This document shows, piece by piece, positions 1-8,561 of a DNA stretch of 53,458 nt. Made by a program: the position numbers and the translations under genes. The DNA lies in contig JAEUJN010000122.1 of assembly GCA_016794595.1 (NCBI GenBank), positions 1 to 53,458 on the forward strand, given 5' to 3'. The notes under the pieces are model-generated. The model did not search any database, was not told the DNA's origin, and was given only the letters and a program-made list of their open reading frames with translations. This stretch comes from Kineosporiaceae bacterium. GTDB taxonomy: Bacteria > Actinomycetota > Actinomycetes > Actinomycetales > Kineosporiaceae. The number at the start of each line of letters is the position of its first letter. The stretch's first letter is position 1.

Positions 1-140
1 TCGAAGGAGCCGTCACCCAGGGCTGGAACGCCGCCCTCGGCGAACTCGCCCTGGTCTACCCCGACCGAATCAACCCCTACCTGTAACAGCAAGATCAAAT
101 AGAGGCAGAGTGACTCTTACACAAGAAAGTTGACAAGCTC
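1..140 (+). mobile_element. Right end of an IS256-family (mutator-type) insertion sequence, truncated by window edge
   Basis: The outer end, read from the lower strand, begins GAGCTTGTCAACTTTCT and continues TGTGTAAGAGTCA. The TGTGTAA(A/G)AG block lies 17 bases from the tip, as in the terminal repeat of IS256 as I remember it. The C-terminal codons of a transposase-like frame end about 54 bases before the tip. Homology of the neighbouring relaxase frame stops exactly at the inferred tip, so the element appears to have inserted into that gene. Only this end is visible; the left end and the target duplication lie outside the window. The family assignment is from memory of the terminal-repeat pattern, not from a search. 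Confidence 0.6.
3..86 (+). CDS. C-terminal tail of a transposase, probably IS256/mutator type (partial)
   Basis: Twenty-seven codons run in from the left edge and end with Leu-Tyr-Pro-Asp-Arg-Ile-Asn-Pro-Tyr-Leu followed by TAA. A tail of this kind (a Trp-rich helix, then a short Tyr/Asp/Arg-rich end) resembles the C-termini of mutator-type transposases. The assignment rests mainly on the IS256-like terminal repeat that follows directly. The catalytic DDE residues would lie upstream of the window and cannot be checked. Confidence 0.45.
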   Translation, partial: EGAVTQGWNAALGELALVYPDRINPYL

Positions 141-633
141 CGGCCACCGCCCCCCGCGTGGCCATCGGGGTCAAGCCACCATGGCCGGTCCGGGTGGTCA
201 GGCACCGTGACTCGATCACCGACAGGACGTCCTGGACGGCACGATGATGGGCCGCCTCGACCGCGGCCTGCACCTGGGGAGAGCCCAACGCCCACAGGAT
301 GCTCACCGACTTCGGAACAGTGAAGGTCAGATCGAACCCGGCCACCGCCCGCGCCGACATCCCGCGGCCCAGCAGCTGCCCGGTCACCGGGTCGACGCCG
401 TTGAACACCGCGGTCAACGCAGCCTCGGTCACCTCCTGACCGACAACGATCCCGTCCTGGCCACCCGCACCGGCCAGACCGGCCAGGCCGACGCCGAGCC
501 AACGCCCGGGCGGATTGCCCGACGCGGCGTAATACGTGCTCAGCCCATCGGGTGGGGACGGCGCATCACCCGAAGCGGTATGCCGCACCAGGTAACGGAT
601 ACCGGCGCCGGCCGAGAGTCGATGCAGGGTCAT
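141..633 (-). pseudogene. MobF (TrwC/TraI-type) conjugative relaxase, N-terminal fragment truncated by the IS
   Basis: About 164 codons read as the start of a TrwC-type relaxase. They open with Met-Thr-Leu-His-Arg-Leu and run through a 'STYY' segment, a 'GFDLTFTVPKSVSILWAL' block and 'RTGHGG', the order found in the N-terminal relaxase domain of MobF proteins. Intact members have well over 800 residues, with a histidine triad (HxDH-like) and C-terminal helicase motifs. Here the frame leaves the family just after 'RGAVAGA', at the inferred IS tip, and then reads about 20 unrelated residues to a stop. The histidine triad is lost, so the protein cannot nick DNA. It marks the region as derived from a conjugative plasmid or integrative element. 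Confidence 0.8.
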
Positions 634-1477
634 CACACCCAAAAGGTGCGCAGAACCAGTGGCCAAGACGACGCGGCAGCAACCAGGTGCAAGATGAGTG
701 CGCAGTCTTGCCGGGAATGATCTGGGCCGGGCGCCAGTCGCATCTCGCGGTCGGTCGCGGTAGGTGGGGCTTCTAGGTAGAGCGCTGAACGTCCGCAGAG
801 TTTGTCGACAAGGGAGCACGCCGAGTTGGAAACCGGGGGAAGCTCCGTTCCGATTCCGCTGGCATGAGGGCGTTCCATTTCCTGTGTGCGCCGCTGAAGA
901 CTCCCTGATCGGTCTATGGGTCGACACGGCGCGAGTCCTGGACCCGAGAAGCTCGGCAAGTTCACCGACGACGAGGAGTCTTGCTGGCCATCGGTGCCGT
1001 CCACCCAGCCGGTGAGGTCACCAACGCGGGCCAGCTCCCCCCGCAGGGTCTACCCGCAGCAGTACTCCCACGCTTCGTCATGACCCTGGCTGAGCAGGCC
1101 GCTGGAGCGAAGGGCGGGGGAGCACGCCCTCCCATCTGCCCTACTCCTAGGGGCACTGGACTGAGCGCGCCGGTGTTGCGCCGTGCGGTCGTCGCCGATC
1201 CCTTCGGGCGCGGCTGTTGAGACAGACACAAATCGGGCCCGCGACCTGCGGAGATGCAAGCAAGAGCTGATCTTGGTGTGTTCGGCTGTCCGTGGCTCTG
1301 AGCGGGCTTCGTCGGCTAGCCGACCGAAATACGCCCCAACGGCAACACGCTGACGATGCCTGCGGTCAGCTGTGCTCCACCCGCTTGTCGGACCTGTGCG
1401 GCAGGCTGTGGTCAAAGCGCCTTGCCAGGGCGCCCCCACAGTCGGAGAGTGCTAATGCGGGCAGAGTGCGTACGCTG
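634..1477. other. Gene-poor stretch between relaxase remnant and the SIS-HAD operon
   Basis: I find no open frame here with a recognisable family, a good ribosome binding site and coding-like third positions. Short frames exist on both strands but overlap each other and look like chance. The last 250 bases presumably carry the promoter of the four-gene operon downstream; I cannot pick convincing -35/-10 boxes by eye. Confidence 0.4.
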
Positions 1478-3385
1478 ATGGGTCGCGACTACTTCGAGGA
1501 GCTCGACGAACTCAACGGCACATGGTCAACCGCGATTGCATGGAGGCCTGGACTGCTCGAGTCGATGGCCGCACTGCAGCGGCGGCTGACGGACCTGAAC
1601 GTCTATTTTGTCGGCAGTGGCGGAGCGCTCGCCCTGGCTGAGTTGGCCGCCCTGGAGCATGTCGAGCGAACTGGCTTGATGGCAACGGCAATTACGCCCC
1701 TGCAACTCGATGCTGCTGGCTCAAGCAACAGCCTGCGTCGCACCGCCGTGGTGTTGTTCAGTGCGCGAGCCAGGCACCCAGACGTTCGAGTCGTCGGCCT
1801 TCTGGGGAGGAGTAGGTCCGCCGAGCTCACCGTTTTGGTGACTCAAGTGCCTGAAGAGGAGTTGTCACCGCAGATCGCGCGTGCCTTCGATGAGATCCAT
1901 AGTGTTCCTCGAACGCCGAAGGATGGATTCTTGGCGACGAACAGTCTCGTGGCTATCGCCGTCGCCTGGCTAAGGGCTGCGGCAGTCGAGTTGCCGGCGG
2001 CTCCTCACGGCCTCAACGTGGCCACGCCGGGTTACCGCGAACCGCCAAGGCGGCTGCTCGTCGCCTTCGGCCCGGAGCAACGCCCAGGGGCGATCGACCT
2101 CGAGGCCCGACTGTCCGAGTCCGGGCTCGCGGATGTTCAGTTGTCGGATCTACGCAACCTTGCGCACGGGCGCCATGTGGGCCTTGCGCGTCGGGCCTCG
2201 GACACGGAAGTAGTTGTGCTTGCCGGCCCAACGTCAGCAGACCTAGCTACAAGAACATTTGGCGCTCTCGCGGAGATCGCCGACCCGGTGCGGTTCGATA
2301 GCCCGCACTCGGGAGCTTCTGGCGCGCTAGACGGGCTGCTGTACACCATGCGGTACTTCGGCGCTCTAGCATGCAACGATCGCGTCAACCCGGGCCGGCC
2401 ATCCGTGTTGCCTGCGGGGAGACGCTTGTATCACCTTCGAACACGACCAACGCTCAACTCTTCGGACAGCGTGAGGCACATTCTCGAGCGCAAGATGAGA
2501 GCCGCTGGCGATCTCTTCACGGACTCTGCAGCTCGGACCCGCTGGGTTGATGCTCTATCCGAATGGCATGACACGGCGGCTCACCGAGAGATTCGTGGCG
2601 TCGTCCTCGACTATGACGGAACGTGCTGCGAATCGAGTGCCCGCTTCGATCCTCCGGCCGATCAACTGAAGGAGCAGGTGGAACGTCTGCTGGAGGCAGG
2701 ACTGCGCATAGCTTTCGCAAGTGGCCGAGGACCTTCCTTGCTGCAGTCCTTGCGCCAGTGGATCCCCTCCCGACACTGGCCCCAGGTGATCGTTGGCATG
2801 TACAACGGGGCTGCGATTCACCCACTCAGTGATGACGTGCACAGGCAGACCGACCCCGAGGGCGACTTGAAGGGCGCGGTCGAGATCCTGAGTGACTTAC
2901 GTGACGACTCCTGGGTTGTTGACGTTCGTAGACACCAAATCACCGTAACGGCGAGCGACGCAGCGCCAGGACGACTCCTTGCGCTGTTCCAATGCGCCCT
3001 TGCCCGCGAGCCTGCACTGCAGGTCAGGGTCGTTGCCAGTGGGCACAGTGTCGACATTCTCCTGCGCGACGTCTCGAAGCAACGTGTGGCAGAGGCCTTA
3101 GGCTGCGGTCGCGGGAACACCTTAACGATCGGCGATCGGGGAGATCTCGGAGGCAATGACCTGGAACTACTTGCGTACGGGCCGCTGTCCGTCTCAGTCG
3201 ATAAGGTAAGCCCGGATCCGATGCGTTGCTGGAACCTCGGAGCCCCCGGGCAGGATCCGAGTGACCTGACTCGTCACTACCTTGCGGCAGTGAAAGTAAG
3301 ACGGAGCGGCGCCAGATTCGCATGGGCGCTACCGTCTAGTCGACGAGTATCAGAAGGGGTCCAGCGTGGAAACGAGGCTGGCTAA
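1478..3385 (+). CDS. Tandem SIS (sugar isomerase) and HAD phosphatase fusion protein
   Basis: A protein of 635 residues. Residues about 30-175 look like one SIS domain, with a glycine-rich phosphosugar loop (VYFVGSGGALALAEL, 42 on). About 185-330 look like a second SIS half, including the 'RNLAHGRH' segment typical of the closing part of tandem SIS isomerases. From about 370 a HAD phosphatase follows: motif I LDYDGT (Asp378, Asp380), motif II 'FASGRG', motif IV 'GDRGDLGGND' (Asp553). SIS domains isomerise or bind phosphosugars and HAD enzymes remove phosphate, so a phosphosugar or nucleotide-like substrate is likely (inference). ATG 1478 was chosen because homology-like sequence begins just after it; GTG 1466 is possible. 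The end overlaps the next gene by 20 bases, so this heads a coupled operon. More A/T-ending codons than the core genes suggest transfer. Confidence 0.75.
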   Translation: MGRDYFEELDELNGTWSTAIAWRPGLLESMAALQRRLTDLNVYFVGSGGALALAELAALEHVERTGLMATAITPLQLDAAGSSNSLRRTAVVLFSARARHPDVRVVGLLGRSRSAELTVLVTQVPEEELSPQIARAFDEIHSVPRTPKDGFLATNSLVAIAVAWLRAAAVELPAAPHGLNVATPGYREPPRRLLVAFGPEQRPGAIDLEARLSESGLADVQLSDLRNLAHGRHVGLARRASDTEVVVLAGPTSADLATRTFGALAEIADPVRFDSPHSGASGALDGLLYTMRYFGALACNDRVNPGRPSVLPAGRRLYHLRTRPTLNSSDSVRHILERKMRAAGDLFTDSAARTRWVDALSEWHDTAAHREIRGVVLDYDGTCCESSARFDPPADQLKEQVERLLEAGLRIAFASGRGPSLLQSLRQWIPSRHWPQVIVGMYNGAAIHPLSDDVHRQTDPEGDLKGAVEILSDLRDDSWVVDVRRHQITVTASDAAPGRLLALFQCALAREPALQVRVVASGHSVDILLRDVSKQRVAEALGCGRGNTLTIGDRGDLGGNDLELLAYGPLSVSVDKVSPDPMRCWNLGAPGQDPSDLTRHYLAAVKVRRSGARFAWALPSSRRVSEGVQRGNEAG

Positions 3386-4463
3386 CCGTCTACTGCGAGA
3401 GCTGCTGGAATGGGACGAGCAGCAGGAGGGCAGCTACGCAAACATCCTTCAGACACTCGCGGAGTGGAAGTGGGACACATATGAGGGGTTTCGTGCCGGG
3501 AGCCGCTTCATGGAGAGTCTCGCACGCTGGTTGGCACAATTCCCGGATCCAGCCGCCAGGATGCGTTGGATCGAATTTGTTGCGGAGCGCCTAGTCTTTG
3601 TAAGCCGAGCGGAACTAGATCACGCCATCGCTAGTGTCTACTACGACGTGGTTCGCCGCGATGTCATCGACCGGGTGGCCGCCCGCATGGACGCTCCACG
3701 ATTCGCGAATCGCACGATAGTCGAGTCTTCAGGTTTTCGCGCTGAACAGCGGAGAATCCTTGTTCTGGCACTGTCTGACGGCGCAAGGCTTGACATTTTG
3801 AGGAGGTCAAGCTCAGGACTATCGCACGAGCAGTTCTTCCCAAGTGTGGAGATCGCCGATGATAAGGCCGACGACCTGAGAGACAAGCTTAGCCAGGCTC
3901 TATCACATTTCGGCTCAGATGCACTGGCGCAATTCAACCATGTGCTACTTGTCGACGATTTCTACGGCAGTGGAACGAGCCTGATCGACACTGACGACAC
4001 GGGGCAGATGAAAGGGAAGGCACGTAAGTTCCAGAACACCGCGGCCAAATTAGTGGAAAGGGGCGCTCTAGCGGCAGACTACAAAGTGACCCTGGTGCTC
4101 TACATCGCCAGTGCCGCAGCTCGAACACATATTGAGAGTCAGATCGACTCGCTGGGACTCCGTGAGCGCTGGAGTCTGCGTGTTGTTCAAACTCTACCGT
4201 CCACGGCTCGCGTCGAAAGAGCCGAACTGCTGGATGACTGCGACTGGTTCTGGGACCCAGTCTTGGAGGATGGGCATAAGAAAAGTGCGGCGCGTGGCTA
4301 CAAGGACAGCGCCTTACCGCTGGTGCTCTTCCACAACACGCCCAATAACTCCGTTTCACCCCTTTGGGCAGACAGCGCTGGCCGTACCTTGGCCGGCGCC
4401 ACGAGCCTGAATAGGCGAGCGCTCTTCCCGCGCTACGAGCGCCATCACTCAGATAGGCCTTGA
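3366..4463 (+). CDS. Phosphoribosyltransferase-like protein (PRTase-CE-like)
   Basis: This 365-residue protein has a helical N-terminal half and a type I phosphoribosyltransferase-like core. The PRPP-binding signature is HVLLVDDFYGSGTSL at residues 192-206: hydrophobic strand, two acidic residues, then the glycine-rich loop. Near the C-terminus an 'LPLVLFHNTPNNS' segment follows a 'GYKDSA' element. This is the arrangement I remember for conflict-system PRTases (called PRTase-CE in surveys by Burroughs and Aravind). It may transfer, release or sense a ribose-5-phosphate group; no partner base can be named. It starts with GTG inside the end of the SIS-HAD gene, behind an AAGGGG site, and stops one base before the ATPase gene. 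Tight coupling implies equal expression and probably a joint function. Confidence 0.75.
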   Translation: METRLANRLLRELLEWDEQQEGSYANILQTLAEWKWDTYEGFRAGSRFMESLARWLAQFPDPAARMRWIEFVAERLVFVSRAELDHAIASVYYDVVRRDVIDRVAARMDAPRFANRTIVESSGFRAEQRRILVLALSDGARLDILRRSSSGLSHEQFFPSVEIADDKADDLRDKLSQALSHFGSDALAQFNHVLLVDDFYGSGTSLIDTDDTGQMKGKARKFQNTAAKLVERGALAADYKVTLVLYIASAAARTHIESQIDSLGLRERWSLRVVQTLPSTARVERAELLDDCDWFWDPVLEDGHKKSAARGYKDSALPLVLFHNTPNNSVSPLWADSAGRTLAGATSLNRRALFPRYERHHSDRP

Positions 4464-4464
4464 G

Positions 4465-6429
4465 GTGCTACCGAACCCCTTCAGAACACGCCACAGCGAG
4501 CGCGCGTCTCGCGATCTCGAGGTTTTTGGCGACACCTTTGGCGCCGAGATGCTCAATGTCTTCCCACCCTCCCCCTTTGAGCATTTCTATCTCATTCGCA
4601 GTGCGCCCGGCGCTGGGAAGACAAGTCTTATGACGGTCTTCACCGCCGCCGCGCTCGCACACGTGGACCGCAACCCTCAGAGACTCTCCACGCTCTACTC
4701 ACACCTCGTGAACGTGGGGGCGTTGACATCGGAAGGCCCAGCCGTTGTAGGCGCTTTGCTCAACTTGCAGGATAGCTTTCTTGAGGTGGAAGATCTCCGC
4801 TGCGACACGGATACGAAGATCCGACTCTTCTTTCGCCTCCTGGATGCCCGAATCATGCTCGCAGTAACGACGGCAGTCCTTGAGAGCGTTGGGGCCGGTG
4901 CGGCAGACAATAGCTCGAGCCGCGTCGTGTTTCGCCCCCGAGAGCCTCGGTCCATCCACGCTCTTGAAAGACTCGGTCGGACTAGTGCCGAAGTGATGGA
5001 TAAGAGCTTGGAGGCCGAGGGTGAGATCCTTGAACTATTTGATCAACTCGTCGGAACGGGGCAGCGACTCCCGGCTGGCCACGCGCGCTTGTACTCTCTG
5101 CAATTGCTGTCCTCATGCGATTGCTTGGTGGACGGCGAGAAACTAACTGCTATGCCGCTGTTGATGCTTGACGACGGGCATGCGCTCTCGCGAGTCCAGC
5201 GGAGCGCCCTGATGAAGGAATTGGCTGACAGAAGCTTGACCATCGGGCGTTGGTTGGCTCTTCGCTCTGAGGCGCTATCTGATGATGAGCTGCTGGGGGC
5301 AGCGCAGACTGGTCGTGACTTTGACATCATCGAACTTGAGGCCGTCACGCGCGAGCGCTCGTCTGCAGGCAAGGATCAGCGTCGGCTCGTCGGCCAAACG
5401 CTGAATCACCGCCGCTACCAGAAGATGCTCCTCGACATCGCAGACCGTCGTGCACAACATGTGTTATCGCAGATCTTCGTCTCACCGCGTTCTCTGTCCG
5501 CGATGCTCGAGGTCGAGCCAGAGGAGGGAATTGAGGCACGGATCGAGTCTGCATTGTCGGAAGTTGTTCGTCGGACCACAAGTAGGATGGCGAATCAGGT
5601 TCGCTACCTCGAATGGTGTGAATTGCTTTCTTCTCTAGAGGGTCGTAGCGGGCTGGCGCGGGCGGCCGAGATCGAAGTGCTGGTGGAGCGCGATAAGAAG
5701 CGCCAGCAGGGCGATCTCTTCGAAGAAATCTTTCCGCTGACGCCCGATGACGTTACACAGCGCGGGAGTAGTGGTCTCCGCGAGGCGGGACTGCTTCGCG
5801 TGTCGCAGGAGTTCAATCTTCCGTACTATTATGGAACTGAGGTCTTTCCGCGACTGGGGAGCGCCAACATTGAGCAGTGGCTGGAACTGTGTGGCAACTC
5901 AATGTCCGAGGTTCTGCGCATGGACTCTCTCGGAAGGGACATCTCGCTTCCTCCCACCATTCAAGATCGTATCGCGCGAGAATCGAGCGAGGCCTATTAC
6001 CGTGACCTGGTCCAATTCCCGGATGGTTACTTGATCCAAAGATTCGTTGACCGAGTGGCGGAGATCAGCGCTCTCGAGGCAAAGAAGCCGACGGTGCCAT
6101 ATCCCCCTGGCGTGACTGGCACAGCGCTTAGCATGCACGAGCGTGAGATACTCCGAACCAAAGACAGCGATCGGAGATTCCCTGGTTCTTCTGGACTGCG
6201 GCGAGCGCTTGCGTCAGCGGTCGCGAACAACGTCATTTGGCTCGAGCTTGATTATAGCAATAAGAACAATAGATGGATGGTGATGTACCTCAACCGCCTG
6301 CTCTGCCCGCGGTTCGGCATGCCGCTCACCTTGGGAGGATTCCGCGAGAAGAGGTTGTCGGAGATGAGTGGGTGGTTTGCTGCCGCCCAGAGGCCAACGC
6401 AGGACTCGCTGATGGGAGGCCTCTTTTGA
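4465..6429 (+). CDS. AAA+ ATPase of ORC/CDC6-like type
   Basis: A 654-residue protein with a Walker A loop SAPGAGKTS (Lys52, Thr53) and a Walker B strand LLMLDDGHA (Asp236-Asp237, His239 in the place of the usual Glu). The layout, with a short N-terminal lead, early P-loop, long helical insert before Walker B and an alpha-helical C-terminal half with a basic tail, fits the ORC/CDC6-like ATPases that recur beside PRTase-like genes in bacterial conflict loci (from memory). It could be the sensor or switch that loads on nucleic acid and licenses the metabolic enzymes (inference). It starts with GTG one base after the PRTase stop. Its stop overlaps the next gene's likely TTG start. The His in Walker B may change hydrolysis and would be worth testing. 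Confidence 0.7.
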   Translation: MLPNPFRTRHSERASRDLEVFGDTFGAEMLNVFPPSPFEHFYLIRSAPGAGKTSLMTVFTAAALAHVDRNPQRLSTLYSHLVNVGALTSEGPAVVGALLNLQDSFLEVEDLRCDTDTKIRLFFRLLDARIMLAVTTAVLESVGAGAADNSSSRVVFRPREPRSIHALERLGRTSAEVMDKSLEAEGEILELFDQLVGTGQRLPAGHARLYSLQLLSSCDCLVDGEKLTAMPLLMLDDGHALSRVQRSALMKELADRSLTIGRWLALRSEALSDDELLGAAQTGRDFDIIELEAVTRERSSAGKDQRRLVGQTLNHRRYQKMLLDIADRRAQHVLSQIFVSPRSLSAMLEVEPEEGIEARIESALSEVVRRTTSRMANQVRYLEWCELLSSLEGRSGLARAAEIEVLVERDKKRQQGDLFEEIFPLTPDDVTQRGSSGLREAGLLRVSQEFNLPYYYGTEVFPRLGSANIEQWLELCGNSMSEVLRMDSLGRDISLPPTIQDRIARESSEAYYRDLVQFPDGYLIQRFVDRVAEISALEAKKPTVPYPPGVTGTALSMHEREILRTKDSDRRFPGSSGLRRALASAVANNVIWLELDYSNKNNRWMVMYLNRLLCPRFGMPLTLGGFREKRLSEMSGWFAAAQRPTQDSLMGGLF

Positions 6430-7544
6430 GTTCCGCAGGAACAGGGTCTCGTGCGCTTGCTTGGGAAGACCCGGTGATGGCGTCTGACCGGGACTCGGCG
6501 CGTGACGTCGACGCCATCCTGTCCGAGGCGGCACGCCCGATTGAAAAGACCCTTTTCGTGATGGGCGCGGGCTTCGACCCAAGGTGCCTGGCGGGGATTC
6601 GACGGGTTTTGGCGGTGGTCGGAAAGCCGAATCTCGCTGCCATAGAGCCCGAGGCGAGCCGTGGTTCGCGAGGAGCAATTGCGAAGCATCGCGAGAGCCA
6701 TTTCGCCTGGCTCAAGAGCCAGTTCGGAGACCGACTGACGCCAGTGGACTTCCCGCACGTCGAGAGGGACTCTAGCGCTGGGCGTCTGATAGCCCAGATG
6801 GTAACGTCGCCCGAAACGCTGGGAGAGGCCACAACGGCCGTCCTGGATATGAGCGCATTGCCTTCGAGCATTTCGTTCCCGTGCGCGAGTGCGCTCATGC
6901 AGGTGTGTGACGACGTCGCTGCTCCCCTCCGCGAGCTGGTTGTAGTTGTGACGGAGAACCCTGGCATTGACCACGCAATCAGAAAGGGAAGCGTGGGTGA
7001 CGCGTCGGTTCTTCCTGGCTTCGGCCGCGAAGTCAGGGTGAAGACGGCTGCGCGTCCGGTAAGAGTCTGGGCTCCGGTGCTCGGACCTGGAGCGGACGCG
7101 GCCATGCGACGAATCGCAGAAAAGGTTGACCCGCAGGAAGTCTGCCCGATTCTGCCTTTCCCAGCTACGGATATGCGCTTGGCCGACAGGCTCATCTTGG
7201 AGCATCGCCAACTCTTCTTGGACGAGCGGCGGATTCAGCCGGGCAACGTTATTTATGCGGCCGAGCATAATCCGTTCGATCTCTATCGGACGCTAGTTGC
7301 GTTTGAGCAGGACTATCGAGAGACCCTTGCGCCGCTCGGTGGAGCCCGAGTTCACCTCAGTTCTCACGGAAGCAAATTGCTCTCCGTCGGCGTGCTGCTG
7401 GCTGCGTATGAATGTGGGATGCCGGTCTACGCCGTCCGCACTGGTAGATACACGCTCGCTGAGGAGAACTATCAGATCGAGTCTCGACAGCAGGACCGGC
7501 TAACCTGCATGTGGCTTAAGGGAAGACCGTATCTATCGGCTTAG
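6426..7544 (+). CDS. Unrecognised Rossmann-like protein of the SIS/PRTase/ATPase operon
   Basis: A 372-residue protein that I cannot assign to a named family. Near the N-terminus a strand runs into 'VMGAGFDPRC'. Near the C-terminus 'LSSHGSKLLSVGVLLAAYE' resembles the strand-loop-helix (TGGTK-type) element of CARF-like Rossmann domains that bind signalling nucleotides. Two alternating alpha/beta halves fit a ligand-binding sensor (inference only). I prefer the TTG start at 6426 because GGGAGG lies six bases upstream and TTGA couples it to the ATPase stop; GTG 6474 and ATG 6477 are alternatives, and conserved-looking sequence starts after both. It is the last gene of the operon and its end overlaps the convergent PfkB gene by 12 bases. 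Confidence 0.6.
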   Translation: MSSAGTGSRALAWEDPVMASDRDSARDVDAILSEAARPIEKTLFVMGAGFDPRCLAGIRRVLAVVGKPNLAAIEPEASRGSRGAIAKHRESHFAWLKSQFGDRLTPVDFPHVERDSSAGRLIAQMVTSPETLGEATTAVLDMSALPSSISFPCASALMQVCDDVAAPLRELVVVVTENPGIDHAIRKGSVGDASVLPGFGREVRVKTAARPVRVWAPVLGPGADAAMRRIAEKVDPQEVCPILPFPATDMRLADRLILEHRQLFLDERRIQPGNVIYAAEHNPFDLYRTLVAFEQDYRETLAPLGGARVHLSSHGSKLLSVGVLLAAYECGMPVYAVRTGRYTLAEENYQIESRQQDRLTCMWLKGRPYLSA

Positions 7545-8561
7545 CATAAGTTCTCTACCAACTACACGTGTTGGCTCATGAGGGTCACCAGTCGGTGTGA
7601 GGCACGTGGGGCAGCGCGAAGACGTGCTTCCAAGCGAGATCGATGCGGGAGGGCGATAGCCCCGGGGAATTGGAATGGCCGAATGCACGCGAGAAGAGAC
7701 AAGCTCGGCCACGTCGGCTGGCTTGGCGTTGGTCGCCATCCCTCTTGCCCCAAGGAAGGTGCAGGAGTGTGAAGCTAGGGACTGGCCAACCCGAAGGGCG
7801 GTGGCGACTGCGTCGCGTTCCTTGATCTGGTCCATCGACAGACTCGAGAGCAAGCCGGCCGTCACCCAGTCGCCGGCGCCTCCAGCGTCGATGACCGACG
7901 TGGGGAATGGGGCCAACGAGTTCCATCGCTGCCCGGCAAGTCTGAAGCGGAGGCCTCGGGCACCCATCGTGACGATTTCCAGTTGTGGCTTGTACTTGGG
8001 CGGCTTTGCGGGGGCGAGGGCATCTCGGCGGTCTTCGCTGATCTTCACAACCTGCGCCAAGCTCATGGCTCTGCGTGTCAGCGACTCCCGGCCCAGACCG
8101 TTGGGTTCGAAGACGACGAGGCCGCCGCGTTCTCGGACCATCTCCGCGAGGGCCACGGTTGTGGCACCTGCTCTATCGAAGAAGAAGGTTCGCACGGTCT
8201 TTGGCAGCCCGATCATGTCCGGCGGCCTGTAGCTCTGGAACCGGCGACCACAATCACTGCAGCTGAAAGAGTACGAGTGGCCCCTGATGCCCACGCGGTG
8301 CACCAGACAGGGAGTTTCGACGTCAGGATCACGCTGAAGCCAGCCCGGGTCTACGCCATTGGCCGCGAGGTCGGCAACGACAGCGTCACCCGCCGGGTCT
8401 GTCCCGATTCGGGAGAGGAGCGCGGACGTGTGACCTAGCCAGGAGAGGTTGGCGGCGACGTTGCCCGCGGTCCCGCCAGCTGTTCGAGCGAGGACCTTGC
8501 CATGACTAACGATGTCGAGTACCAGGTAGCCCGAGCAGAGCACGCTGCCGCTTGCCGCCAT
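7533..8561 (-). CDS. PfkB-family carbohydrate/nucleoside kinase with two CxxC pairs
   Basis: A 342-residue ribokinase/PfkB-type kinase. The N-terminal glycine signature (GGTAGNVAANLSWLG, residues 29-43) precedes the catalytic anion-hole motif DAGGAGD (225-231, Asp231 as base). Members phosphorylate sugars, nucleosides or similar alcohols with ATP. Unusual features are a Cys101-Cys104 pair inserted in the substrate lid region and a second Cys317-Cys320 pair in a C-terminal extension, which together could bind zinc. The gene converges on the four-gene operon and overlaps its last gene, with similarly atypical codon use, so I count it as a likely fifth member. It may make or recycle the sugar phosphate that the SIS, HAD and PRTase proteins handle. 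Start: ATG with AAGGA upstream. Confidence 0.8.
   Translation of the reverse strand: MAASGSVLCSGYLVLDIVSHGKVLARTAGGTAGNVAANLSWLGHTSALLSRIGTDPAGDAVVADLAANGVDPGWLQRDPDVETPCLVHRVGIRGHSYSFSCSDCGRRFQSYRPPDMIGLPKTVRTFFFDRAGATTVALAEMVRERGGLVVFEPNGLGRESLTRRAMSLAQVVKISEDRRDALAPAKPPKYKPQLEIVTMGARGLRFRLAGQRWNSLAPFPTSVIDAGGAGDWVTAGLLSSLSMDQIKERDAVATALRVGQSLASHSCTFLGARGMATNAKPADVAELVSSRVHSAIPIPRGYRPPASISLGSTSSRCPTCLTPTGDPHEPTRVVGRELMLSR

Noticed and set aside
325-345. Match to part of the tRNA T arm (ATCGAACCC) as possible second attachment site
   Set aside because: Only nine bases match and they code for a conserved part of the relaxase; chance.
70-927. Longer 285-codon version of the relaxase frame
   Set aside because: The first 98 codons are Arg/Pro/Ser-rich and unlike any relaxase start; the family begins at the Met encoded at 633, and the last 21 codons lie inside the IS.
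7558-7574. Small hairpin CCAAC-N7-GTTGG as terminator of the four-gene operon
   Set aside because: Only five pairs, inside the PfkB coding region, with no U-rich tail.
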